From Blasia pusilla (taxonomy: Eukaryota > Marchantiophyta > Marchantiopsida > Blasiales): DNA of 64,000 nucleotides. The notes beneath the pieces are model-generated. The model saw only the letters and a program-made list of their open reading frames with translations, searched no databases and was not told the DNA's origin. The stretch spans positions 16,678,001 to 16,742,000 of the forward strand of contig CM114271.1 in NCBI GenBank assembly GCA_050084515.1, written 5' to 3'. Made by a program: the position numbers and the translations under genes. Below are positions 1 through 10,385 of the stretch, in pieces; positions within the stretch are counted from its first letter, which is position 1, and every line of letters begins with the position of its first letter.

Positions 1-206
1 TAATATCTCCAATAAAATAAGGTCAAATCTCTCTCACAACACCATAGCTCTCATATGTGTGCACTCTCACATGTCAAACCAAACTCACTCTCCTAATGAG
101 AGGCTTGGGTTACACTCACAAGGCAAGGGACCATAGCTCCGCAGCCTTGTGGGAGGAGGGCTACGTTTAAGGTATCGTGTGCATACACATCGCTACACAA
201 CGTACA
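1..206 (-). repeat. partial LTR-like repeat and spacer, left end of array
   Basis: The first 11 bases match the inner end of the 126-bp LTR-like repeat seen at 207-332. The following bases match the spacer at 333-845, but in a shortened form. A second, partial copy of the LTR start lies at about 176-206, directly before the full copy. The window therefore begins inside a tandem array of LTR-like unit, spacer and LTR-like unit belonging to the family of copy A. No coding sequence is supported here. Confidence 0.55.
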
Positions 207-332
207 TGTCGTGCGCATACACATCGCTATACAATATACATCGCTGTCACCGAACACACACAAAAACACGCACCATCCCATGCTAACTCATGGCATCCAT
301 ACACAAAGGCGAGAAGTACCAAAATATCTCCA
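207..332 (-). repeat. 126-bp LTR-like repeat, family 1
   Basis: This 126-bp block begins TGTCGTGCG and ends ATCTCCA on the plus strand, so it has TG...CA ends. It recurs at the same length at 846-971 and 13182-13307, and in the opposite orientation at 15089-15214. The copy at 846-971 sits right after the integrase-PHD end of copy A, as a 3' LTR should. LTRs this short are unusual for a full-size Ty3/gypsy element. Confidence 0.65.
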
Positions 333-845
333 ATAAAATAAGATCTAATCTCTCTCACAACACCATAGTTCTCACATGTGTGCACTCTCACATGTCTCTC
401 TCAATGTCAAACCAAACCCACTCTCCTAATGAGAGGCTTGGGTTACACACACAAGCCAAGCAAGACCATAACTCCGCCGCCTCATGCCAAGAGGTTCAAC
501 AAAGAGAGAATGGGCTCTCAAGCTCTCTCCTTGAGATATACTCCTCCCCTCTCCCAAGCTCTCTCCATGGTAACCTATTCTCCCAAGTCACCTCCTTGGC
601 TCTTGACCTAATGTAGGAGGTCAAAGGACACTTACCAAAAATATAAAGTTGATTGTATACTCAAAATGGTACTTATCTAAAATAGTAAGTTTCTCAATAT
701 GGCTCCAAATGAGCCGAAACGAAAAGGAAACCTGCTCTCTCAAGTTTCCCGGGACCTCAGCAGGTTATCCTACTGACTCTGTCCTCTGCTACTCACGAAG
801 GCACTCTACTAGGTCTCACCAATCTATCATAAGAGACGTGATAGT
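333..845 (-). repeat. spacer between two 126-bp LTR-like repeats
   Basis: About 510 bases lie between the LTR-like copies at 207-332 and 846-971. The first 130 bases or so also occur near the window start and, reverse-complemented, at about 14965-15088, each time next to the LTR-like repeat. The spacer therefore travels with the repeat. It could be the internal part of a short TRIM-like element that shares LTRs with copy A, or part of a longer compound LTR. The short open frames in it show no recognisable protein. Confidence 0.5.
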
Positions 846-971
846 TGTCGTGCGTATACACATCGCTACACAACATACATCGTTGTCACTGAACACACAC
901 ACAAACATGCACGATCCCATGCTAACTCATGGCATCCATACACAAATGCGAGAAGTATCAAAATATCTCCA
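846..971 (-). repeat. 3' LTR of copy A (126 bp)
   Basis: This 126-bp TG...CA block starts two bases beyond a purine-rich tract. Read on the minus strand, the tract runs AGGAGGGCG just before the repeat at about 974-985, which fits a polypurine tract and LTR start. The integrase-PHD end of copy A lies just inside. A matching 5' LTR beyond the gag end of copy A was not found. Confidence 0.65.
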
Positions 972-1143
972 ATCGCCCTCCTAGCTGGTGGTTAGGTCCC
1001 TCTAACTTTAGATAGCCATCTATCCCTACCTACCACGACGTACATCTCTAGGACACTAAGAGCAGAAAGTCCGGGTGCTCATGTGGCCCCATCGTTAGTC
1101 GCCTTCCTGTCATCCATGTCACAGAAAGATTCGGAATCGAAAC

Positions 1144-2660
1144 CTACTTAGTATCTCCTCTATGTACATCTATATGCCAACCTCTCGAACATCCATCACA
1201 GACTAGCATCGTGGCCGCACCACGGGCAGAACCACACAACATACAACGCAAGCCTGCAAGAACTATTGCTAAGCTCGGATCTACTGTACCATCAATGTTA
1301 GGAAGGTGACATGATGCACAATTACGCACATGGTCCTTCCATACCATACCATACCATATCATCGCGTCCCTCCAGCAAGAGAACACCGCATAGCAAAACG
1401 TCACGCACTCTCAGGATAGTGCACCATGCAGTCACATCCAACGTCGTCGGTGCCGTTTTCTGCAAGTAGACATAATCTCCCTGATGAAACCTCCGGAGAG
1501 TTGGTCGATAACCACCACCCCGAATAGTAGCATACCTCAATGTATCTCGATGATGCGCAATCGCCAAGTTCTCGAATACCATGGCCATCACTCTCCAAAA
1601 GAACTCAGCCCTTTGAGAACATGCTTGCATCCATACATCTGGGTCATCAAGATCCAGGACCTCACCAGCATCTCGACGAATGGCCGCATGTAAATCTAGC
1701 TCTCGGCCATAAAGTAGCAAGTACGGTGAAAAAGATGCTAAGGATGCTTGCCTGCTGAATCTGTATCCCATCGCCAACCAGGGCAACTGGAGGTCCCAAT
1801 CTCCTAGGTGACCTCTCTGCAAGCCAAACTTGCGTAAACTCCTCTTCACCGTCTACACAACTCTCTCTGCTAATCCATCCGCCTCGGGATAATCTCGCGA
1901 AGTTGTGCGGTGGTCGATCAGCGCCTGATCACACAAGGCCTGGAACTCACCGCGAAACTCGGTACCTTAGTCTGTCAACACCTCAGCTGGTGCGCCGTAA
2001 TGACTTAGCATTCAATCTAGGAAGGCATACACTACTCCCTCACTTGCTTTTTTTGCAATGCAAGCAACTCGATCCACTTTGAGAAGTGCTCGACCATCAC
2101 CAACACATAACGACTGTGATGCTCCGTCAAAGGCAAAGGTCCTGCAAAATCCAAACTCTATCTATACCCTAAGCCCATGATCGGTAATGGATGCAATAGT
2201 GGAATCAGAGCATTGAACGATGCTCAGACCCGATCACACACCATGCACATGACAACAAACTGTTGAACATCAGTCTGCTTTTCTCGCCACCAATACTAAA
2301 TCTGGAGCAAGTTGTACGTCCGCTTCATCCCAAAGTGACGAACTCCTCGTGGGCATGCTGCACTAGTCGTGCTCTTTGCAAAGGATTCGACACTACGCGT
2401 ACTCTGCCAACCTCCCAAACCCTCAAAACATGTGTCCCCTCCCAACGGAACCGTCTGGCCGGCTGTAGGATCCGATCCTGCTCTCTAGCACCCACGGTGG
2501 TCGCAACGTTGCCTGTACGAAGGTACTCCAAGACTACTCCATCATCATGAATATCTCGGCCACTTGTCATCTCCTCACTGGCCTCGGGATCCAAGGACTC
2601 TCCACTAGACCTCGCCATTGAAGTCTCCAAACTCTGGCTCTCCATAGCCAACATGCCTAA
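1144..2660 (-). pseudogene. copy A integrase with truncated PHD finger
   Basis: The integrase reads from about 2660 to 1144 in shifting frames. A stretch at 2325-2654 gives the linker and zinc-binding start. The core's first Asp lies in SLDFAGPL. The second catalytic block is interrupted by a TAA stop at 1967-1969, where copy C has a Gln codon after the catalytic Asp. The segment 1322-1849 gives the rest of the core and the C-terminal barrel region. A frame change then leads into a PHD-like cysteine cluster at about 1150-1245 (CMLC, CDGC, then GWH). The remainder of the PHD seen in copies B and C, ending W-x-C-P-x-C, is absent here. The enzyme would normally join element DNA to the chromosome in the nucleus. 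Confidence 0.8.
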
Positions 2661-2732
2661 ATATGCTAACGGATGCCATCCTGGCAGTGACTCCTCATCA
2701 CTGTCTCCATGCCATCGAGCTCCAGTCGCATC

Positions 2733-3173
2733 TCACTGACTCGGGCATGGGTTACGACTCAACCCATTTGCATCTTGGTTGAGCGTCCCAATTCTATGTA
2801 CCACGTGAAAATCATACTCCTGCAACAACAGAGCCCATCTCGCAAGCTTCCCTGTCAGCTTGTCGGACTCCATCAACCACTTCAGTGGTTGATGATCAGT
2901 AATGATGGTAAAGGGGTTGCCGAATAAGTAACACCTGAAATGCGCGACAGTCCACACCGCAACCAAGAACTCATCCTTATACAAGCTGTACTTTGCCTCT
3001 GCAGCGTTGTTCGAGCGGCTAGCGTAAGCCACCACGAACTCTCTACCCTCATCATCATGCTGGATGAGCACCACTCCAAGCCCCAACATGCTCCAATCTG
3101 TGTGCAACTGGAAAGGACGCCTCTTGATCGGTCTCCTCAAGATGGGCGCGGACGTCAACCCGTCCTTGAGCAA
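2733..3173 (-). pseudogene. copy A RNase H domain
   Basis: This 146-codon open stretch is the best preserved part of copy A. It has the Ty3/gypsy RNase H pattern: an HTDWS block with the first Asp, a YSLYKDE block with the Glu, TDHQPLKWL with the next Asp, and a C-terminal QDANGLSR block. RNase H removes the RNA strand during reverse transcription. It is part of the Pol polyprotein: RT lies upstream (3174-4140) and integrase downstream. The Met at its start is only the first one in the open stretch, not a real start. Confidence 0.85.
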
Positions 3174-4140
3174 CTAAAATGCTCGCTCCTACTCATCCCC
3201 CTATTGCCACTCGTGATCCACCTTGGTCAGCAAGGTCAACGGCGTCGCAATCGAACCGAATCCCTTGACGTACCACCGATAGAAGTTTTCCAATCCCATG
3301 AATGCGCGAACACGACTCACATCTGTAGGGCGTGGAATGCGTGAGATAGCCTCTACCTTCGTCTGCTGAACACCAAGGCCCCCTGGGTATATCGTAGGAC
3401 CCAAGTACTCAATCTGGTCGTAGAAGAACTTGCACTTGCCTGGATTTAGCTTCAGCCCATGTAATTGCAATCTTCGAAACACCTCCTCTAGATGTCACTC
3501 ATGCTCCTCAACCGTGGCGCTAAAGACTATCATGTCATCAATATTACACCTAGCAAAATCCAGACCAGCCAAGATCTTATCCATGACCCTCTAAAACTCA
3601 GCGGGGGCGTTCTTTAACCCAAATGGTAAGAACGGCCACTGATACAAACAATCCTTCCCGTAAGGATCAATGCCCCAAAATGCCGTCTTCTGCCTGTCCT
3701 CCAATCTGATTGGCAACTGATGGTTTCCAACCTGCAAATCCAATGAATTGAAGCCTTTGCGTGACGAATCGTATCAAAGATCTCCTCAGGGATGGGCATG
3801 GCATACCTATCGGACTTCGTCTGCTGATTGATAGGTCGGTAATCCCCATACATCTGCCTATCCGTCCAGTTGCCATGCACATCCTTCTTGGCGGGCATGA
3901 CAGTGGCAGATGCATACTCCCCATGTGACATCTCCACTAGTCCTGCTCCGACCAAGTCCTGGATCCTACTCTGAAGCAGAGCCCTCTCCATATCACTGTA
4001 CTTGTAGGGTCGTCAGAAGATCGGCGTATCACTCGACAACTCAATGCGGATCCCCAGTCCCTTGAGCGTACCCAAATCCTCCATGCTAAATCCAAAGCAG
4101 ATCCTATAACTCTTGAGGATTTGATGTATCGGCCTCATAT
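3174..4140 (-). pseudogene. copy A reverse transcriptase, active site altered
   Basis: The open stretch at 3614-3991 shows the RT fingers: the EMSHGEYASATVMPAKKD block, a GDYRPIN block and the AMPIPEEIFD block. A frameshift follows in the palm. At 3534-3545 the catalytic YIDD box reads NIDD, whereas copy C keeps YIDD. The thumb and connection follow at 3201-3482 with LKLNPGKCKFF and the RVRAFMGLENFYRWYV block. RT copies element RNA into DNA in virus-like particles. The frameshift and the lost Tyr make this copy inactive. Confidence 0.85.
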
Positions 4141-4410
4141 CAACTTAGGGCCCATATTTGGCTCCCAAGTCTCCATCGTGACTATGGTAGGACTCTGTGG
4201 CGCAGGTATTGGTGGTTGCTATGGTGCAACCCCGTCTCAAACAACAACACTCGGCTGCTCTCCTGCAGCCAACTACAAACTCTGATCTCCTCCACATGCA
4301 GTGCCCGAAACCACGCTCAATGTTGTGGCTATCATCTCCGAGCGTACCTGCAAAACATCCCAAGAAGTCCAATGGTGTCTCTCCTGATCTCCCCTGGTGT
4401 GTCGATCTCC

Positions 4411-5648
4411 TCACGTCTCCCCCCCAACCACTGCCTCCACCGTCTCGGTAGGCATGGGGCTCACCAATGCAACCGCTGTGATATGTCGCGATCTCATCTG
4501 ACGCTGCTCAACCACTCCCAAGTTGAAGATCCATGTCAAGCAGTTCAGGTCCATCGCCTGACCCAAGACATAGTGCCGTGATGCCTCTGATATTGACGGT
4601 ACTGCTATCACTCCTATGGGAAATCACATCGCTTGCTCTCTCTTATCGGCGTTGGGCTCCAGGAACCGCTGAACCTGGTCATCCCAAACCAAGCCAAGAC
4701 CGACCTCCTTGTATGCATAGGAAGCAGGAAAACTCACAAACATGGGCAAGGTTGTCCAAGGCCTACCTACCCTATTGACCACAGTCAACGGTGGTCGATC
4801 ATCGTGCCTCACTGCCTGTGATCGACGACCTGGATCCAGAATGGAATCCACTAACAAATGGGAGGGACGCTCCACTCTTGCATACGCCCTCTATAACACC
4901 GCATGGGGCACCAAGTTGGTCCACCATAGACGCGGGCGATGGGCTCTAGAACCTACACTCGCGGCATCCAAGAACACTGTTGGGCCAATCCAGGCATGCA
5001 CTTGATGAGCACTCGTCACCAACCGTGACCTGGAGTCTCCTAAGATCGGCACATTCTCTAGAATGTAGGTTGGAGAACGAGACTAGTGCTCTTGCAATTG
5101 CCGTAAGACCCTCAACATCTCCCAAAACAACCTAGACCGAGTGTCAGCCAACCCGTTGCCTCGTCCAACACTCGATTGGCCCTCACATGGCCAACCAAAA
5201 ATGACCAAATCAATGGTCCCTACCAGCTCTAAGTCCTGCGCCCCCAGCAACAAAATATCCCTCGGTAGGGAAGTCTGGTACCCCTTTACTGCGGACGCAG
5301 ACAATAAGTCGGGAAAATGTAGGTGTAACTGCGCCAAATGTCGTAGTGAGACGCGCCTCGTAACATCATCACTCTCCACATACAGGTATTGCTGTACTCG
5401 CACTCCTGCATGCAAAACAACAGCTAACCCGATGCTAATCCCTCCAAAGAGATCTAACACTCGAAAACCCTCCTCCAGGGTGGATACCACACAATGGGTG
5501 TGGTATCCAAGGGTGTCATCGTAGCACTCCCTGCTACCTTGGGTTTCTCAGACCTGTTACGCTCCGATGCAAACGCCTCGCTCCATGCGGTCTGCACGTG
5601 CTCATCTGCCAATCGTCGAAGCTCCTCAATTGAGCCCCACAACGGCAC
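4411..5648 (-). pseudogene. copy A C5 cytosine DNA methyltransferase domain in Pol
   Basis: From 5490 to 4411 one frame runs for 360 codons with only three in-frame stops (5083-5085, 4891-4893, 4624-4626). It carries the C5 methyltransferase motifs in order: motif I VLDLFGGIS (binds S-adenosylmethionine), an acidic YVESDD strand (motif II), motif IV GWPCEGQS with the catalytic Cys at 5185-5187, motif VI LENVP, a GSRAHRPRLWW block and a C-terminal GQAMDLNCLTW block. A leader at 5491-5648 in another frame matches copy C. Motif VI and the DAASVGSRAHRPR block resemble the DNMT3/DRM group (DAK-V-AAHRAR-FWGN in DNMT3) more than DNMT1, though motif IV has PCE. Its place between protease and RT implies synthesis inside Pol. 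This copy is broken by the stops. Confidence 0.85.
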
Positions 5649-6302
5649 CTCTCCTCAACGGAATGATGCGGTACCATAACACTCCTCTCCATAGAAATAT
5701 CAGGAACGGGAGTATCCTCTACATGGACATGTCCCTCAATCAAATCACTAGGCCTAGTGATGGCAGTGCTAAATACTGCTAAGGTCACCATCTCTCCTAG
5801 CCGTTGCTCAATCACTGCACGTGTGAATCGAACAGGTAATGAGCTAAGGCACCCATCACCTGACTGCCATCCTCGTCTGTGGGACTCTGACTCCTCCCAG
5901 TAATCCAGGGAAAACCCCATCGGGTATAATACTGCTCCACCAACCAAGACGTCGTAGGACTCTACATCAGTCACAATCGCCTTGGCTCGCACCACGGACT
6001 CATCTGTAGGATGTCCCGGGCGAGTCCTCACCACGACCTTCTGTCGGGTGATATACTGTGTGTTACTTGCTCCACCCAAGGATGTCTCTATGTGGAATGG
6101 ACAACGCTCCACATCGGCTCTCGTCAAGCCCAACCCTCTAAATGACGCTTTCCCCAACATCAGGGGTTGCACTCCTGAATCCAACAAGACGCGCTGTGGA
6201 CTAAAAGCTCTACCTCCGGGACTCACCAACTATAAGACCTCTCCTCGGTTATCCAACAACACAACACCAGGAGAAGCCATGGCACGCTCTAACCGGGTCT
6301 AG
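5649..6302 (-). pseudogene. copy A aspartic protease region
   Basis: A long open stretch (minus strand, 6229 down to 5534) begins with a retroviral-type protease: VLLDSGVQP gives the DSG catalytic triad at about 6174-6181. Further on there is a SYDVLVGGAVLYPMGFSLDYW block where retropepsins carry the ILG-like segment. The copy C equivalent keeps this second block. The protease would cut Gag and Pol. Upstream, two in-frame stops lie at about 6230-6302, and the end of the stretch leaves the methyltransferase leader frame, so the polyprotein is broken here. Confidence 0.75.
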
Positions 6303-6840
6303 CGGGCATCTCCGCCATCCTAGCAGCCGTAGCCTGCCATGAATCTGACGTGGATGGCCCGAGCATCTGCTCCAATCACCTCTGAACGTGAGGCAAGAAC
6401 TCCAACTCCGCGCTCACATAGTGAAGCGGCCAGCCAAAAAGCCTCGACGGGCGTACACCCCAATGTCATAATATCAGAAGTAGAAAATAAAGGAGCGCGA
6501 TACACAATGGTGGCCGCCCCCAACAACGTGCTCGACACATGCCCCTCCTGAGCATCAACAATAGGAGTCGTCGCACTCGCTTCTCCGATCGCCCTCCGTG
6601 CCTACACACCAACAACATCACCAACTCTTTGGGAACTCTGATCACGACCCATCGATGGGGTCCTCATCACCTCGGACAATGTGAAAGAATGAGGAAGCCT
6701 AGTCTGTTTCCTGGCTTCCCCTCGCTGTGCATCCAACTCTGCGGCTGCTCCACGCGTCACAACTGCGGCTGCCTCCATCTAGGCAACCCCGCACATCCAA
6801 CCAGGATCCTCCCTATCTCTGGCTGCGCCATATGATGTCG
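6303..6840 (-). pseudogene. copy A conserved segment of unknown function before protease
   Basis: Read on the minus strand, this stretch has two blocks also found in copy C (48691-49035): SFTLSEVMRTPSM and a later block with APLFS and FWLAASLCERG. The first block also occurs in fragment D. Conservation between two diverged element families suggests a functional piece of Gag or Gag-Pol. I do not recognise a domain. The frame is broken by several stops. Confidence 0.6.
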
Positions 6841-8377
6841 ATGACATGGATTCGGCATCGGGTAATCTCAATGCCATAGCGCCAATATGCTCCTGTAGCT
6901 GATGTATCTGAGCAGCCATCCTAGCCTCACACCCGACATCTCCCTGGAAGCGTCTAGGTGGTAGGACTCTACCTCCTCCACGGGCAGCTCCACCATCCTG
7001 TCGGGCAACTCGAGCTCCTCGTCCCCCAACTAGACGACTAGGTGCACGATCTCTAGGCCCACCCGAACTGGATATTGGCTCTAGTATCCTCTCTGGCTCT
7101 CAGTCCGGACGTTACTCAAGATGTAAATTGAAACACCTGGAGCGTGCATGAGCATACCTCTGACAATAGTCACACTGATAACCTCCTGGTGCAACACCAT
7201 CTCCTCCTCCATGATGAGGCACACGTCCATGACCCTGACGAGTGTAATCACGCTGATGATGGGCTCCACCACATGACCAACAAGTAATAGTAGGCAGCTG
7301 CTGCAGAGTCGCATATGAAGGCGTAGGTCTCTGTGGCATGGCCTCTCGGTATCCTCCTTGAGCTCGTGGTGCCACAGTCAACCTATCTCGGAGTCCACGT
7401 TGCTACACAGGTGGTGTAGACAATCGTGAATGCTCTCGCCCAGAACCCATGGTGGCTACGCTCTCCTCCGCCATGTTGCGCTAAATATTCTCGGCGGTCC
7501 TAAAAACATCTCTCAATGTAGGGGAGGTGTTCATAAGAAGCAACCCCTCCCGCACCCGTGTACGTAGGGTCTGGTCCAACATTGCGTACCATGATTGGAT
7601 AGCCTCAGCCTCTATCACCCCCTGAGTGATGTTGATCAACCGGCGCAAGCGAGTGTAAGCCTCATGCAAACTCTCACTCGGGCGCCTCTAGAAGTCGTGG
7701 ATGCTCTGCAACTTCTCCTTCCGTTTCCCTTGGTAGCTCACCCTCAACTCATCAAAGAACTCAACCACGGGATTGAACCTGGGACGAACTCGACTAGACG
7801 GTGCAACTGCTCCAGTGTGAGTGACCCCTCCTAAAACATCACTAGTGCAAGAGGAAGTAGCGTCTCTTGAATCCTCCTCCTCATCAGGGAATGGCTCTGT
7901 CCATGACACATAGTGTGGATCATGGTAGAGTCGCCATGCCTCAATCTCCTAGGTATATCTGTGGGAGAACTCATGGTAATCGTCCATAGGTGCCCCCTCT
8001 AAATGCTGGAACATACCGTTCCATGTTGTAAACGGGTTGAATTATCTAGAGTTCCTAGCCCGTTGTGAGTCACACCAACTCCTAAACTCCGCAATGAAGT
8101 CGTGTAGCTCTATGGTGCTTACAATACCCAAAAACCTACGCGGTCCTCTATCCCGGTCGTCCATCTCGTACGCCCAACTGGTAGGACCACTCATAATGTG
8201 TGGCGATGTGCTCACAAACTCCTCTACACACTCTCCCTTGTCTGAAGACGACACAGAAGGAGATCGAGATGGTCTCTCACGTGGAGGCCCTCAAAACCTC
8301 GCACCACTCCGGGTAAACCCTCCAGAGCTACTCTCAGGTCCACTACCTCACCTCTCAAAATCCTGAAAGGACGCCGT
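6841..8377 (-). pseudogene. copy A gag with zinc-knuckle region
   Basis: Comparison with fragment D places the ancestral start at 8377, where copy A has ACG instead of ATG. Blocks shared with D, E and C include GGFTRSG, a TIELHDFIAEFRSWCD block, FQHLEGAPMDDYHEF and SESLHEAYTRLRRLI (a retrotransposon Gag core signature). Two CCHC-like knuckles follow at about 7110-7290: a degenerate CWSCGGAHHQRDY (last Cys is Tyr) and an intact CDYCQRYAHARSRC. Gag packages element RNA. Stops include two TGA codons near the start and others at about 7480 and 8040. Confidence 0.8.
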
Positions 8378-8765
8378 GATGGCCCTCGTGCCCCTCTCAC
8401 ACGATCACTCTCAACCTCGCGAGTAATCCCTCAATCACTCATCCCAAACATGTGGCACTCGATCTACACTCTCCCTCCCCGAGACGTGTAACGTGCGGCA
8501 ACAAGTGGCGTGGTGCGGAAAATCGACCACGCTATCATCTCATCAACAACCTACCCTCAACTCTGGACATCCCACATAGGTCTATGTCCCCTAAACCACA
8601 TACATAAATGATGCTCTCAGTATCCAGACAACCCAATATCCCCAAATAAACTACCCAAATCCCAGAATCCCTCACGCGTGCAGGGTTAAGGACAAGAATG
8701 GGTTACCTGAACACATGTCGATGTTGCTCCTCACCAAGTGCAAATTTCAACCCCAACTCGACCGG
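8378..8765 (-). other. copy A untranslated leader
   Basis: The stretch matches the segment before gag in fragment D (about 14056-14434, opposite strand). It should be the 5' leader of the element RNA. No primer-binding site was recognised and no LTR is adjacent. Confidence 0.55.
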
Positions 8766-8805
8766 AGTATGAAGGCTCAAGATTGGTGATCTCCCAAGAA
8801 TGATT

Positions 8806-8975
8806 TTTTTTTGGATGGGAAGAGATTGACGGAGGGGAATAAATGGTGGAAGTAATCGGGGTGGCAGAATGGAGAGGCAGGTGGTGGTGAAAAATGAGTG
8901 TGATCGTTTCACAGTTTCAAGGATCAAACCAGGCAAGCTCGAGTTGTCTAGCCCCTTAGCTACACCCATAACATC
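8806..8975 (-). mobile_element. possible tRNA-derived SINE inserted next to copy A
   Basis: On the minus strand TAGCTAAGGGG fits a pol III box A and about 35 bases later GGTTTGATCC fits box B with one mismatch. About 130 bases on there is a run of nine A at about 8806-8815. Similarity between copy A and fragment D stops just past this block, consistent with an insertion. No clear target-site duplication was seen, so the call is tentative. Confidence 0.35.
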
Positions 8976-10130
8976 TTCGAGACCAACCAGCTATTGTTGT
9001 TGTTATTGTTGATGCTGCTCAATATCCACCACTTGCTTCAACCCTCCCTCTTCGACGTCTCCAGATTCACCCAATTCTTGCTCATCTACGGTGCTCGCGG
9101 AAATTTTTTAATCAGAGCTCCCAAACTTGTATATAATGCCTCCATCTACACACTCTGACAAATGCAAAGCAAACCATAAGGAGTAAGTGGGCGTTGAAAG
9201 TTCCGGGTTCTCGTTGACTAGATGAGATAGAATGTGTTCTATTCAGATTCACTCACTTAGTTTTGTGGCGCCCTACCTATCACTTTTGTCAAGACCAATC
9301 CTCCAAGTACTCTGGGCTGATGACGTCAAACCGTGACATGACACTCGCTTCACTAATAAGGAATTAACGTATGTGAAAGTGAAAAACGTTTTATGCTACG
9401 TAGGTGGTTATGACTTGGAGGACTCTATGTGATCCAATTCTTCCTTCTCTGCCACAACTATTCCTTTCACATATGCTAAGTATCAGTGGGATGATCCCAG
9501 AATTCCGGGGGTGGACACCTCTGGTCTCCAAGAGCACTGAACCAACGACGTCATATGAAGGGTTTGTCGATGCACACAGCCGCAAAAGTACCAGGTTGGA
9601 ATGATTCCCTCTCAGCACTTTACTCGAGCCTACATGTTGCTTGATGGGTAGATGGAAGGCCGGACAGACTGGATGCAGTGCTGAAAATATCAAAGCGGTG
9701 CTCGCCATGTTCACGCACACTTGTCTATGCCATTGATCTATTAAGCCCCTCCTCAAACCTCTCGTTGCAACCTGCGACATCATACCGTTCTGTACTCTAC
9801 ACTCCACCGCCAAACAATTTCTGCCCTCGAGTAGCATCTCCACCTATGTCTCAGACCTCAAACTGTGTTGTATGTCCCCTTATTGTAGTTATTGGTTCAA
9901 CCATATGATCCAACCCAACCACATCTAAGACTATTCTATCTGCTGCCAGCTAAACCCAACCAAGCAAAGCCCAACCAATCCACACAATTCCCTCACTGCA
10001 TCTCCTTTTCCTTCTCCTTCCTCCTTTATGACCTCCTTCCTTTCCGCCTGTTGACTTTCCTCCACGCTACACTATACACCTAGTAGGAAACATGTCTATT
10101 TTCTTCAACTAACAAATGTGAAACCCCAGA
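8976..10130. other. no recognised gene
   Basis: A 150-codon open stretch lies on the minus strand at 9391-9843, but it has no recognisable domain and no match within the window. I see nothing else that can be supported. Confidence 0.4.
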
Positions 10131-10234
10131 AATCAATTGCAATTTAGACTCCTTGTCGAATAAGACATCATTGGCGCACATAGAAGGGGTCCGAAGGCAT
10201 AATTTTGGCCATGAATCCCGTTGACCATAAAATT

Positions 10235-10238
<4 letters not shown>

Positions 10239-10266
<28 letters not shown>
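10239..10266. repeat. (CT)n microsatellite
   Basis: This is an uninterrupted CT dinucleotide tract of about 14 units. It creates spurious open frames on both strands. Confidence 0.95.
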
Positions 10267-10269
<3 letters not shown>

Positions 10270-10385
10270 CATGGTATTCTGGGCTCCGTGTGGACAATAA
10301 ATCGTTCCATTCTCTTGGAAGAGAATTTCGAAAAGCCAAGCCCTTCTCTGTCACTCCTTGCAATTACGTGGTAAAGTTCCTACTT

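Larger units (their letters stand above)
846..8765 (-). mobile_element. Ty3/gypsy retrotransposon copy A with DNA methyltransferase and PHD finger
   Basis: On the minus strand the order from 8377 down to 1144 is gag with zinc knuckles, a conserved unknown segment, aspartic protease, C5 cytosine methyltransferase, RT, RNase H, integrase and a truncated PHD finger, then a 126-bp LTR. The pol order RT-RH-IN marks Ty3/gypsy (Metaviridae-type), not Copia. The copy is dead: the gag start is ACG, stops and frameshifts occur throughout, the RT active site is changed and the PHD finger is cut short. Similarity to fragment D begins at about 8765 and is lost beyond it, where a SINE-like insertion lies. 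The 5' LTR is missing. Confidence 0.85.

Noticed and set aside
9391-9843. 150-codon open frame on the minus strand
   Set aside because: No domain, no repeat in the window and no supporting context.
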